From the NCBI GenBank assembly GCA_025060675.1, contig JANXBI010000069.1, forward strand, positions 1-61,266: DNA of 61,266 bases. Reading direction: 5' to 3'. Shown here piece after piece: positions 50,898 through 58,911 of this stretch. Below the pieces are notes generated by a model that saw nothing but the letters and a program-made list of their open reading frames with translations, did no database searches and was not told the origin of the DNA. The DNA is from Candidatus Caldatribacterium sp. (GTDB taxonomy: Bacteria > Atribacterota > Atribacteria > Atribacterales > Caldatribacteriaceae). Within the stretch, counting starts at the first letter, position 1; every line of letters starts with the position of its first letter. Position numbers and translations under genes: made by a program.

Positions 50898-51969
50898 CCT
50901 GAACACTTCCTCCACACACTTTCAGCACTTTAGCCCCACGTTTCTGGAGCTCCCAGGCTACATCCTCTTCCGTGGTCGTGAGGAACACTTGACCTTCAGA
51001 GAAAACGCACGAAGCAAGGAACGCCCTCCTTCGTGCGTCAAGCCCTGGAAAAGCATCATCAAGGAGCAACACGACGCTCTTTTTTCCTATCCATTGTACC
51101 ACAGCTTTCTCCGCCATGCGCAGCGCCAAGGCCACGCTCTTCCTCTCCCCGAAAGAAGAAAACTCTCGTACATCCCGCTCCCCCAAAAGGAAGGAAACCT
51201 CATCCCGGTGGGGGCCAAAAAGAGTCATACCCCGTTCCCACTCCTCCCCCTCAAGGCTCCTGAAAGCTCTCTCTAAGCCTTGCTCCACTCCCCAGGAGAG
51301 ATCATAGCCTTTTGGTTCGTACACCACCCGAAGGGGCTCGCTGCTCCCAGTAAGCCTCTGGTACACCTGAGAGAAGAAAGGAGCGAGGAGACGAAGGTAT
51401 CGCAACCGCTCCTCTACAATCCTTGCCCCAAAGACAACAAGCTGTTCCCCGTAGACGCGCACAAGGTTCTTATCCCCCCTCTCTCGGAGGAGGAGGTTTC
51501 GTTGGGCAAGGATGCGCTCGTATTTCCCAAGAAGTGCTGCAAAGGGTGGGGAGAAGAAAGACACTGCCTGATCCACGAAGTCTCGACGCTTCTTCGGCTC
51601 GCCCTCCACAAGGGCAAGATCCTCAGGGAAAAATCCCACCAAAGGGAGAGGGATGCGCCTTCTCTCAAGCTTTCCATCAAAGCGCCACTCCTTTCTACCG
51701 TTTTTTCGGAGGAGAACTTGCCGCACGAAGACTGTACTTCCTTCAACAATACGGGCAGAAAGCACAGCGACTTCCGCGCCAAAGGTGATGAGTTCTTCAT
51801 CACGGAAGGCGAACGGAGAAAATCCTCTAGCAAGGAGAAAAAGGGCCTCGAGGAAGTTCGTCTTCCCCTGAGCGTTCTCCCCCAGGAGCACGAAGACCCC
51901 CCTCCCCAGGGAGAGTCGAACTTCTCTGAGGTTACGGAACTGAGAAAGGGTCACTGCTTCAAAGTGCAC
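50890..51969 (-). CDS. recF: RecF recombination mediator
   Basis: This 359-residue SMC-like ATPase loads RecA on gapped DNA. Walker A is GENAQGKTN near residue 33, the ABC-type signature is REFSSFGERKSVALAL, Walker B VVLLLDDAFPGLD, and VFLTTTEED follows at the D-loop/H-loop end. Length is as usual. It starts 9 bases after dnaN in the conserved dnaA-dnaN-recF-gyrB order. Confidence 0.96.
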   Translation of the reverse strand: MHFEAVTLSQFRNLREVRLSLGRGVFVLLGENAQGKTNFLEALFLLARGFSPFAFRDEELITFGAEVAVLSARIVEGSTVFVRQVLLRKNGRKEWRFDGKLERRRIPLPLVGFFPEDLALVEGEPKKRRDFVDQAVSFFSPPFAALLGKYERILAQRNLLLRERGDKNLVRVYGEQLVVFGARIVEERLRYLRLLAPFFSQVYQRLTGSSEPLRVVYEPKGYDLSWGVEQGLERAFRSLEGEEWERGMTLFGPHRDEVSFLLGERDVREFSSFGERKSVALALRMAEKAVVQWIGKKSVVLLLDDAFPGLDARRRAFLASCVFSEGQVFLTTTEEDVAWELQKRGAKVLKVCGGSVQDA

Positions 51970-51978
51970 CAGGGGTCC

Positions 51979-53061
51979 CTACACCCCCTGGAGTCGGACA
52001 GGCATGAGGATATACTCGAAGGATTGGGAAGTCCCAGAAAGGCGTGCTGGAGCAATTTCTCCACTCAAGCTCATCGTCACCCGTTCATCCTTCATCACCC
52101 GAAGCGCCTCAAGGAGGTATCGGGCGTTAAAGGCCACCTTCAGGTGTGCCCCCTCCACGCTGCCATCCACTTCCTCCTGAGCGATACCAAGATCCCCGTT
52201 CAACCGAAGTTCAATAACCCCCTCACCAAACGACATCTCCACGACCGGAACCCCCGAAGCCACAAGGGAAACCCTCTCCAAAGCCTCAAGAAAGTCCTCC
52301 CGAGAAACTTCTGCCTTGCTCACAAACCCTCGGGGTATGACATCACGGTAGTTGGGATACTCTCCCTCGATGAGGGTGGAGAAGAGAACTGTTTTCCCAA
52401 GTTGGAAGAGTACGCTACCCTCCTGGGGAACAAAACGCACGTTCTCTTTTCCCACGAGGCGGAGGAGCTCGCCAATAGCCTTCTGAGGGAGGATGTACTG
52501 TGCCTTCTTTCCCCCAGAAAGGGGGAGAACATTCCGACTCAGTCGGTGCCCATCAGTCGCCACAAGCTCAAAGGAATCCTCAGAAAAAGCGAAAAGCACA
52601 CCGGTGAGCACCGGTCTTGTCTCATCCTTGGAAACCGCAAAGTACGTTCGAAGGAGGGCTTCCTTGAGCGTCTCTCCAGAGAGCTCAACGGCGAAAGACG
52701 TTTCGGTAACGGGAAAGAAGGGGAAGTCCTCGGAGGGAAAGCCAGGGAGCTCAAAATGGCTCCGGCCCGCAAAGAGGTGCGCTTTCTCTCCCTGCACCTT
52801 AAGGCGAACCTCACCCTTGAGAGTTCGCACAATGTTGTACAGCACCTTTCCAGGAAGGACGATTTTGCCGCTTTCTGTAACCTCTCCTTCCAGAATTGAG
52901 GTGATGCCAATCTCAAGGTCAGTAGCTGTCAAGCGCACCGTATCCCCAGAACTATCCACAAGCACTCCACCAAGAGCTGGGGTAATGGGACGCGCAGAAA
53001 CCACCCGATAGACCTTACTCAGCGCCTCTTTAAACGTCGAAGCATCAATCCGGATATCCAC
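51979..53061 (-). CDS. dnaN: DNA polymerase III beta sliding clamp
   Basis: This 360-residue clamp has three repeated domains (about 1-120, 121-245, 246-360). Family blocks are LGGVLVDSSGDTVRLTATDLEIGI, VLTGVLFAFSEDSFELVATDGHRLS and the C-terminal SGEIAPARLSGTSQSFEYILMPVRL, which forms the binding groove for polymerase peptides. The start follows a gap of 142 bases after dnaA, which may hold its own promoter. Confidence 0.98.
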   Translation of the reverse strand: MDIRIDASTFKEALSKVYRVVSARPITPALGGVLVDSSGDTVRLTATDLEIGITSILEGEVTESGKIVLPGKVLYNIVRTLKGEVRLKVQGEKAHLFAGRSHFELPGFPSEDFPFFPVTETSFAVELSGETLKEALLRTYFAVSKDETRPVLTGVLFAFSEDSFELVATDGHRLSRNVLPLSGGKKAQYILPQKAIGELLRLVGKENVRFVPQEGSVLFQLGKTVLFSTLIEGEYPNYRDVIPRGFVSKAEVSREDFLEALERVSLVASGVPVVEMSFGEGVIELRLNGDLGIAQEEVDGSVEGAHLKVAFNARYLLEALRVMKDERVTMSLSGEIAPARLSGTSQSFEYILMPVRLQGV

Positions 53062-53203
53062 ACAATGCCCTCCTTCCTCTCCATCTCCTCTTTTTATGCT
53101 TTTTCCTTAGGAGGCGTCGTAGAAGAGGAGGATAAGGTTGTGGAAAAGTGCTCCCCTTCCTCCTCTCACAAGGTCTTCTGTCCTGTGCACAGGATGTGGA
53201 TGC

Positions 53204-54556
53204 TCACTTCTCCGAGCGGATTCGCTCCATAAGCTCTTCAATTTCCCGAGCAAGTTGTGGGTTTTTCGCCATATCCTCCTTAATCTTTTCGCAAGCATGG
53301 AGCACCGTGGTGTGGTCCCTCCCCCCGAACTCTTCCCCAATGGAGGGGAGGGAGAGATCAGTGAGCTCCCGGGTAAGGTACATGGCAATCTGCCGGGGAT
53401 AGGCAATGTCTTTGCTCCGCTTTCGTGCTCTGAGCATGCTTGCCTTAAGCCCGAAGTGCTCGGCAACAACCCGCTGAATGGTGGCTACGGAAACTTTCTG
53501 GGTTTCCTTCCTTGGGAAGACATCTTTCAACACTTCTTGGGCAACACTCAAGCTCGGGGGAACACTGTTGAGGTTGCAAAACGCCTTGACTCGCACAAGT
53601 GCCCCCTCGAGTTCTCGGATGTTTGAGGGGATGTGGTTGGCGATGAAAAAGAGCACCTCATCGGGAATGTCAATTTCCTCAAGCTCTGCTTTCTTGCGAA
53701 GGATGGCGATACGTGTTTCGAGGTCTGGTGGTTGGATGTCAGCAATGAGTCCCCACTCGAATCGTGACCTGAGCCGATCCTCAAGGGTTGGGATTTCCTT
53801 TGGCGGACGGTCACTCGTGAGGACAATCTGTTTTGAGGCCTCGTGGAGGGCGTTGAAGGTGTGGAAGAATTCTTCTTGGGTGCGCTCTTTTCCTGCCAGG
53901 AACTGGATGTCGTCAATAAGGAGTACGTCCACATTGCGGTACTTTTGGCGAAACTCTTCGGTTTTGTCGTCTCGGATAGCATTGATGAGCTCGTTGGTGA
54001 ACTTCTCCGAAGAAGCGTATACGATGCGCATGTTCGGGTTTTTGTCAAGAATATAGTGTCCGATAGCGTGCATAAGGTGTGTTTTGCCAAGACCGACACC
54101 CCCATAGATGAAGAGGGGATTGTACGCTCGAGCAGGGCTTTCGGCCACCGCCATGGCTGCGGCATGAGCGAACTTGTTGCTGTTCCCAACGACAAAAGTC
54201 GCAAAGGTATACTTTGGGTTGAGGTTGGGACGCTCCCACTCAGTGCTTGTGGGAATATCCTGGGTTTCCTGTCCCCTGCGGAGTAGGGATGGGTCGACAA
54301 TGAGGCCAATTTCAAGGTTGTTGTACGGGAGCCCTGAGGCTCGTTGGAAGGCGTATCGAATGAGCTCCAGGTACTTTTGCTCGATTTTCTCCCGGGAGAG
54401 CTCTGTAGGAACAGCTAAAACAAGGCGTTTCTCAATGAGGGATACTGGTTGGATTGTCTCCACCCAAGAGCGGTACTCCGGGGTGGTCATCTGCTTCTCA
54501 AGGAGAGCAAGTGTCTTTATCCACATCTCCCGAAGGGCTTCAAACGAGATTTTCAT
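53204..54556 (-). CDS. dnaA: Chromosomal replication initiator DnaA
   Basis: This 451-residue AAA+ initiator has domain I (1-85, MKISFEALREMW...), a short linker, the AAA+ core with Walker A GGVGLGKTH and Walker B VLLIDDIQFLAG, and domain IV with the DNA-binding signature FGGRDHTTVLHACEKI near residue 415. The ATG at 54556 after GGGGG is the conserved start; the reading frame remains open far upstream to 55327 through oriC, which is coincidental. It should bind the TTATCCACA boxes immediately upstream and regulate its own promoter. Confidence 0.98.
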   Translation of the reverse strand: MKISFEALREMWIKTLALLEKQMTTPEYRSWVETIQPVSLIEKRLVLAVPTELSREKIEQKYLELIRYAFQRASGLPYNNLEIGLIVDPSLLRRGQETQDIPTSTEWERPNLNPKYTFATFVVGNSNKFAHAAAMAVAESPARAYNPLFIYGGVGLGKTHLMHAIGHYILDKNPNMRIVYASSEKFTNELINAIRDDKTEEFRQKYRNVDVLLIDDIQFLAGKERTQEEFFHTFNALHEASKQIVLTSDRPPKEIPTLEDRLRSRFEWGLIADIQPPDLETRIAILRKKAELEEIDIPDEVLFFIANHIPSNIRELEGALVRVKAFCNLNSVPPSLSVAQEVLKDVFPRKETQKVSVATIQRVVAEHFGLKASMLRARKRSKDIAYPRQIAMYLTRELTDLSLPSIGEEFGGRDHTTVLHACEKIKEDMAKNPQLAREIEELMERIRSEK

Positions 54557-54865
54557 AACTTTACCCCCTGCGAAATCCACAACCATCCACAGAGTTATCC
54601 ACAATTTCTCTCCACAACCGAGAAATCCAGGGAGAAAAAGAAAAGGAAATACTCTCCCCCTTCCCCTTGGCGTACCTTGCGCCCTTAATTTAACCACAAA
54701 AATCTGGGTGGGGCAAGTTATCCACAACTTGTGCACAGCTGTGGATAACTTTGGATGGCGGAAAATGCACTCCTGATGAGCAACGCAAGTAGATGAACAT
54801 TTTGTTATCCACAGAGTGTGGACACGGGAAATTGTAGCGGATACACTGGAAGAGGAGGTGAAAAT
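54557..54865. other. oriC: Chromosomal replication origin (oriC)
   Basis: The dnaA-rex interval contains four exact DnaA boxes TTATCCACA: plus strand at 54595-54603, 54718-54726 and 54805-54813, minus strand at 54740-54748. Further near-matches (several TCCACA) occur at 54576-54590 and 54612-54620. An AT-rich stretch around 54684-54702 (CTTAATTTAACCACAAAAAT region) could be the unwinding element. Gene orientation diverges here: dnaA to the left, rex to the right. Confidence 0.9.
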
Positions 54866-55510
54866 GTGCAGAAGATTCCTCACAGTACAGTGCAGCGTCT
54901 TGTCCTTTGCTATTCGCTTGCTCAGAAAGCTCTGACTCGAGGAGACATGTACCTGCGGAGTCAGGATATCGCTGCCCTCCTTCAGGTTGATGAGACCCAG
55001 ATCCGCAAAGATATGGCCATCGTGGGCATTGGAGGGGTGCAAAAGCGTGGTTATCCAGTGCACCGGGTGGTCCAACGCCTCGAAGAACTCTTCGCCGTTC
55101 GGATGGAGAAGCTTGCCGCTTTGATTGGGGTGGGGAATCTTGGTCGAGCCCTCTTGAACTACCCTGGGTTTGCGAAGTACGGAGTGCGTATTGTCTGTGC
55201 CTTTGATAGGGATCCTGAGAAGGTGGGGAGAGAGGTGAACAGGGTTTTCGTATATCCTATTGAGGCACTCGGAGAGGTCATTCCTCGATTTGGTGTTCAA
55301 ATGGCTATTCTCGCCATTCCTCCCCACAGTGCTCAGGAAGTGGCCGATGCGCTCGTTGCTTTGGGGGTGCGGGGAATCTGGAATTTTTCCTCGGCTCTGC
55401 TTCGGGTTCCCAGGGAAGTGGCGGTACGGAACGAGTGCTTGGAGAGCGGTCTTCTCCTTCTACTCCACAAAATGTGGGGGGAAAATCATGTATCTTTTCC
55501 GAAAGAGTGA
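54866..55510 (+). CDS. rex: Redox-sensing transcriptional repressor Rex
   Basis: This 214-residue NADH/NAD+-sensing repressor of fermentation and respiration genes has an N-terminal winged helix (YLRSQDIAALLQVDETQIRKDMAIVGIGG, split by a loop), a Rossmann domain with IGVGNLGRAL, AFDRDPEKVG and the C-terminal swapped helix. The GTG at 54866 follows AGGAGGTGAAA and fits the family N-terminus; the in-frame codon at 54818 lies inside oriC. It would couple gene expression to the NADH level in an anaerobic fermenter. Confidence 0.93.
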   Translation: MQKIPHSTVQRLVLCYSLAQKALTRGDMYLRSQDIAALLQVDETQIRKDMAIVGIGGVQKRGYPVHRVVQRLEELFAVRMEKLAALIGVGNLGRALLNYPGFAKYGVRIVCAFDRDPEKVGREVNRVFVYPIEALGEVIPRFGVQMAILAIPPHSAQEVADALVALGVRGIWNFSSALLRVPREVAVRNECLESGLLLLLHKMWGENHVSFPKE

Positions 55511-55841
55511 CTGGTTCACCCTCGGGGCAGTTGGGGTGGTTTTGGGGATACTCTTCCTGTTCCGGTACGTCCCCTTCGCTAGCCACGCTCCAGAACGTTT
55601 CACCGTAACTTTTGAGAGCATGGAGGGCATGCAGGAGGTCCTCGTCACTCCCGAAAGGGATGAGGAGATTGCCCTCCGTGGTCCCCTTGGAGTGACGATT
55701 GTCGCCATTCGCGGAGGCAGGGTCTTCGTGGTGACTTCTCCTTGTCCGGATAAGGTTTGCATCAAGACGGGAAAAATCCCTGACGATGCAGACTTCATCG
55801 CCTGTGTGCCCAATCGGGTGTTCATCAGGATACGACGTTAG
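55488..55841 (+). CDS. NusG domain II-containing membrane protein
   Basis: This 117-residue protein has one N-terminal membrane helix (about 7-27) and a NusG_II beta domain ending TSPCPDKVCIKTGKI...ACVPNRVFIRI, in which the cysteine-bearing loop is typical of this small extracytoplasmic family. Members often occur near FMN-transferase or Gx-transporter genes; none is seen here. The ATG at 55488 after GGGGGGAAAATC overlaps the rex end by 23 bases, so it is co-translated with Rex. Its function is not established. Confidence 0.85.
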   Translation: MYLFRKSDWFTLGAVGVVLGILFLFRYVPFASHAPERFTVTFESMEGMQEVLVTPERDEEIALRGPLGVTIVAIRGGRVFVVTSPCPDKVCIKTGKIPDDADFIACVPNRVFIRIRR

Positions 55842-57064
55842 AATCGCCCAAGCTCCCCAGCCATGAAGTGGTCAAGGACCAAGGAGGCAGCACCAAGGAG
55901 GGTAACGTCCTCCCCCCATTGGGAGTAGAGGAGTTTGGGGGTGAGGTACTCACGGTAGAGGAGTCGCTCCTCGATGACCTGCCTGATGGGTCGGTCAATG
56001 AACTCCCGGGCGAGGGAAGCCTCGCCCCCGATGACCACCGCCTCGGGATCGTAGAGGTTCACAAGGTTCACGACCCCAACACCGATGTAACGACCGAGCT
56101 GATGCAAGAGCTCAAGACATGCTTTGTTGTTGTTTTGGGCTCCCTCCACGATGTGGCGGAAGGTCAAGGGCTCGCCTTTCTCAAGGAAGGACCGAAAATA
56201 CGGCTCCCCTCCAAACCACCCAATTTCTCTTGCCTTCTCAACGACTTTCTGAGTACTGCAGTACATCTCGAGGCACCCATAGTTCCCGCATACGCACCGT
56301 GGACCGAAGACGTTGATGCTCGTGTGACCCACCTCCCCAGCCTTTCGGTGCTTCCCCTGGTAAATCTTTCCATCGATGAGCACACCAGCTCCAACGCTTT
56401 CTCCAACCATAAAGTACACCATGTTCTGAATGTCTCGAGCGTTGCCACACCAAGTTTCGTGGAGGCACGCCGCGTCGGCATTGCTCATCATGAAAATCGG
56501 TAGGTCGTACTCTCTGAGGTATCGGCGAAGGTCAAGGCTCCGGTGCATGAGGAATGTTGGGTGGGCAAGGAGGGTGCACGACTCTGTATCCACTGGTCCT
56601 GGGGCGCTCACCCCAATGCCAAGGATAAGACTCAGGGATTGGGTGGCGTACTCAAGGACGTGGATGAATTCCTTTTGGAGTTCCAAAAGGGCGATGTCGG
56701 TGTCCTCAAGAATGCTGTAACGGGAATCACGTCGGAAGAGGATGTTTGGACCAAGGTCGGTTAGGGCAATGGAAAAGCCCTGGCGGGTGAAATTGATGGC
56801 GATGATGTAGAAAGCCCGATCGTTCACCGTGAGAAGGATGGGTTTTCTCCCCGTTTTCGTGTCGGAGGTCCCAATTTCCTGGACAAGGTTTGAGGCCAAA
56901 AGCTCGTTGATGATGTTCGTGATGGTAGGCTGAGTCAGCCCAGTGATACGAGCAAGTTCGATGCGTGAGAGGGGTCCCTTCTTTTTGAGGAGTTGCAAAA
57001 CGAGCGATCGGTTCTTAATCTTGACGTCAGTGAGGTTATCACCAACCCAAGTGTTCTTTGGCAT
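55838..57064 (-). CDS. ROK-family transcriptional regulator
   Basis: This roughly 408-residue protein has a MarR-like winged helix at the N-terminus (GPLSRIELARITGLTQPTITNIINELL) and a sugar-kinase-like ROK domain (GIGVSAPGPVD, ESVGAGVLIDGKIY, KAGEVGHTSIN and the zinc motif CVCGNYGCLE). These are NagC/XylR-type regulators sensing a sugar. The ATG at 57064 overlaps the ksgA end by 26 bases, and other in-frame ATGs lie upstream (57082, 57145). It is last in its operon and convergent with the NusG-II gene. No target operator is identified here. Confidence 0.9.
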   Translation of the reverse strand: MPKNTWVGDNLTDVKIKNRSLVLQLLKKKGPLSRIELARITGLTQPTITNIINELLASNLVQEIGTSDTKTGRKPILLTVNDRAFYIIAINFTRQGFSIALTDLGPNILFRRDSRYSILEDTDIALLELQKEFIHVLEYATQSLSLILGIGVSAPGPVDTESCTLLAHPTFLMHRSLDLRRYLREYDLPIFMMSNADAACLHETWCGNARDIQNMVYFMVGESVGAGVLIDGKIYQGKHRKAGEVGHTSINVFGPRCVCGNYGCLEMYCSTQKVVEKAREIGWFGGEPYFRSFLEKGEPLTFRHIVEGAQNNNKACLELLHQLGRYIGVGVVNLVNLYDPEAVVIGGEASLAREFIDRPIRQVIEERLLYREYLTPKLLYSQWGEDVTLLGAASLVLDHFMAGELGRF

Positions 57065-57860
57065 ATCCTGTCCCCATTCCATTATAGCCTTGCTCTTTGC
57101 CGAGGACAACGCGAACCCTTTCCCAGACCTTTTCCCACTCCTCAAGGGTGAGGTCTTCAGCCCTCTTCTCTCCCATCTTCTCAGGAACCACCGTTGCGGG
57201 GAGCAGACGTTTCAGGGTTTTCCGGCGGAAGCGGAAGATCCAGAGGATGAACCGCAAAAACTCGGGAAAATCCTCCGGCACCTTGGGTATCCTTCTGCCA
57301 CGGAGAAGGAGCGAGTACACTTTGGGTCGCGGGCGGAAAGCAGCAGGTGGGATCACAAGGAGCCGCTCAACGGAGAAAATCCGCGCAACGCCAACGGAGA
57401 GGGGATTTCCCTTCCCCTGTGGAGGGAGGGAAAGGAGCTTTTCCCCGAATTCATACTGGACCATGACGACAAACCGCTCCCACCCTACCTCTTGAGTGCT
57501 CTCAAGGAGTCGGAGGAAAAAGGGCTTCGATATTCCGTAGGGGAGGTTAGCGATACACTTCCGTGTTGTTCCTGGGAAAGGGGAAAGAAGCGCTCCAAAG
57601 TCGACTTCGAGGGCATCCTGTTTCTGGAGGGTAATATTGGCAAAACCTTGAAGGCGTTGCTCTGCCCGGGTGAGGAGACAGGGATCGACCTCAAGACCTA
57701 CGACCCATCCTGCCTTTTGCGCCAAAAGCTCAGTAAGTGCACCCTCGCCCACTCCAACCTCAAGAACAAGGTCCTGGCGAGAGAGTTCCCCCGCTTCTAC
57801 AACGCGCTCGAGAACCTTTCGGTCAACGAGGAAATGCTGTCCGAGTTTCCCTCGTCGCAC
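57039..57860 (-). CDS. ksgA: 16S rRNA adenine dimethyltransferase KsgA
   Basis: This 273-residue Rossmann methyltransferase dimethylates two adenines near the 3' end of 16S rRNA. Motifs are KLGQHFLVD at the N-terminus, VLEVGVGEGALTELL (SAM site), the catalytic NLPYGISKPF near residue 98 and the C-terminal helical domain (FRPRPKVYSLLL). The GTG at 57860 begins at the conserved region and lies 2 bases after the small Cys-protein stop. Confidence 0.95.
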   Translation of the reverse strand: MRRGKLGQHFLVDRKVLERVVEAGELSRQDLVLEVGVGEGALTELLAQKAGWVVGLEVDPCLLTRAEQRLQGFANITLQKQDALEVDFGALLSPFPGTTRKCIANLPYGISKPFFLRLLESTQEVGWERFVVMVQYEFGEKLLSLPPQGKGNPLSVGVARIFSVERLLVIPPAAFRPRPKVYSLLLRGRRIPKVPEDFPEFLRFILWIFRFRRKTLKRLLPATVVPEKMGEKRAEDLTLEEWEKVWERVRVVLGKEQGYNGMGTGYAKEHLGW

Positions 57861-57862
57861 TC

Positions 57863-58039
57863 TTATGCATCCTTCGTTTGCCCTGCTGTTGCCAGGTGGT
57901 CCGGGAAGAAGTAGTCACAGCGGTCCACGGGCTGTGTTCGTTCCTTCTTTTCGCCAAGGAGACATCGGTAGATGCCTCTCTTTTTCGGCTCCGGGTCACA
58001 GTGACGGCACACCTGGCATAACCCCTCCGGATTGTACAA
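57863..58039 (-). CDS. Small Cys-rich protein of 58 residues, possible metal-binding ribbon
   Basis: A short frame between the Asp23 and ksgA genes encodes LYNPEGLCQVCRHCDPEP at the start and ends TKDA. Cysteines are at 8, 11, 14, 26 and 41 (C-x2-C-x2-C-x11-C-x14-C), followed by YFFPD. It begins with TTG at 58039, 6 bases after the Asp23 stop, with GGGGGTGA as ribosome site, and stops 2 bases before ksgA, so it fills the gap exactly. This packing and the cysteine spacing support a real gene with a bound metal or Fe-S site. I do not recognise the family. Confidence 0.65.
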   Translation of the reverse strand: MYNPEGLCQVCRHCDPEPKKRGIYRCLLGEKKERTQPVDRCDYFFPDHLATAGQTKDA

Positions 58040-58045
58040 GGGTTC

Positions 58046-58402
58046 TCACCCCCTTTCCGTGAGTTCTGACCAGTCCACGCTGTCCACCTCGACGTCTACT
58101 CTCTTGGGCGTGAGACCAAGCCGAGCTCTCAAGGCCTCGAAGACGTTACGCTGGACGTGTTGCGCAACAGCAAAAAACGAGGGAGCGAGGGGACTCACCG
58201 CTATCTTCAGACGGACGACAAGGTCTTCCGTATCGAGGGGAATTTTCTCCCCGTGGGAGAGCGTGGTCTCCCCGCGGAAAAGCTCCACGTTTCGGAGAAG
58301 ATGGGTGAAATCACCCCGAATCCCTTCGGTTTCACTCACTGCTCGGGCGACGATTTCAGCAATGGTTGTGCCACTTAGGCGAATGATGCCGCTGCTACTC
58401 AT
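58046..58402 (-). CDS. Asp23/Gls24 family protein
   Basis: This 118-residue single-domain protein of the Asp23/Gls24 family is alpha-beta in nature with the pattern GIIRLSGTTIAEIVARAVSETEGI at the start and the conserved VVRLKIAVSPLAPSFFAVAQHVQRNV region. Members in Firmicutes take part in envelope homeostasis at the membrane; in other lineages the role is unknown. It overlaps the SLOG gene by 4 bases (ATGA). Confidence 0.88.
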   Translation of the reverse strand: MSSSGIIRLSGTTIAEIVARAVSETEGIRGDFTHLLRNVELFRGETTLSHGEKIPLDTEDLVVRLKIAVSPLAPSFFAVAQHVQRNVFEALRARLGLTPKRVDVEVDSVDWSELTERG

Positions 58403-58911
58403 CGTAGGGTTCCTTGGAGCTCTGCGAAAACATACTCTACGGCCTCCTCAGGGTCGGAAAACGACGGGAAGAAATCCTTTCTCCCTCGGTGGTCCGTAAT
58501 AGTCCAGGTATAAACCCCAGCAAGGACCTTCCCCAGGCGGAGGGCAAGGGCAATTTCGCTGAGCGTCCCCGCTTGTCCTCCACAGGCGATGAGGGCGGAT
58601 GAAGCGGTAACCAGGACAAAGTTTCGAGCCTCCCCGAGGCCAGTAGCGATAGCAAAATCGACGAAGGGATTTGCGTCGTTTGGGGAATACCCTGGGAGGA
58701 TGCCAATGGTCACTCCTCCAGCTTCTTTCGCCCCCCGGCAGGCAGCTTCCATAACCCCTCCAAGACCTCCACAGAGGAGGATCCCACCCCGCTTGGCAAT
58801 GGCTCTCCCAATTTCGTACGCAAAAGAAAGGATGGGTTCCTCTGGGGCATGTTGCCCAAGGACACCAATGTACCACTTATGTCTCGTAGCCGAGGTACTT
58901 CCTAAGGTCAT
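58399..58911 (-). CDS. SLOG-superfamily protein (TIGR00725 type)
   Basis: This 170-residue Rossmann-like protein has GGILLCGGLGGVMEAACRGA, the phosphate-binding block PGYSPNDAN, and GGQAGTLSEIALALRLGK, the GGxGTxxE signature of the LOG/lysine-decarboxylase-like group. The subgroup TIGR00725 has no assigned reaction; relatives bind nucleotides or cleave nucleotide glycosidic bonds. It overlaps the BFN gene end by 35 bases, so the two are tightly coupled. Confidence 0.88.
   Translation of the reverse strand: MTLGSTSATRHKWYIGVLGQHAPEEPILSFAYEIGRAIAKRGGILLCGGLGGVMEAACRGAKEAGGVTIGILPGYSPNDANPFVDFAIATGLGEARNFVLVTASSALIACGGQAGTLSEIALALRLGKVLAGVYTWTITDHRGRKDFFPSFSDPEEAVEYVFAELQGTLR

Noticed and set aside
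51280..52899. 539-codon plus-strand frame
   Set aside because: Antisense to recF and dnaN, basic composition with no motifs; the minus-strand genes are certain.
54557..55327. Open frame extending dnaA upstream through oriC
   Set aside because: The sequence upstream of 54556 has DnaA boxes and no DnaA homology, and rex is encoded on the other strand.
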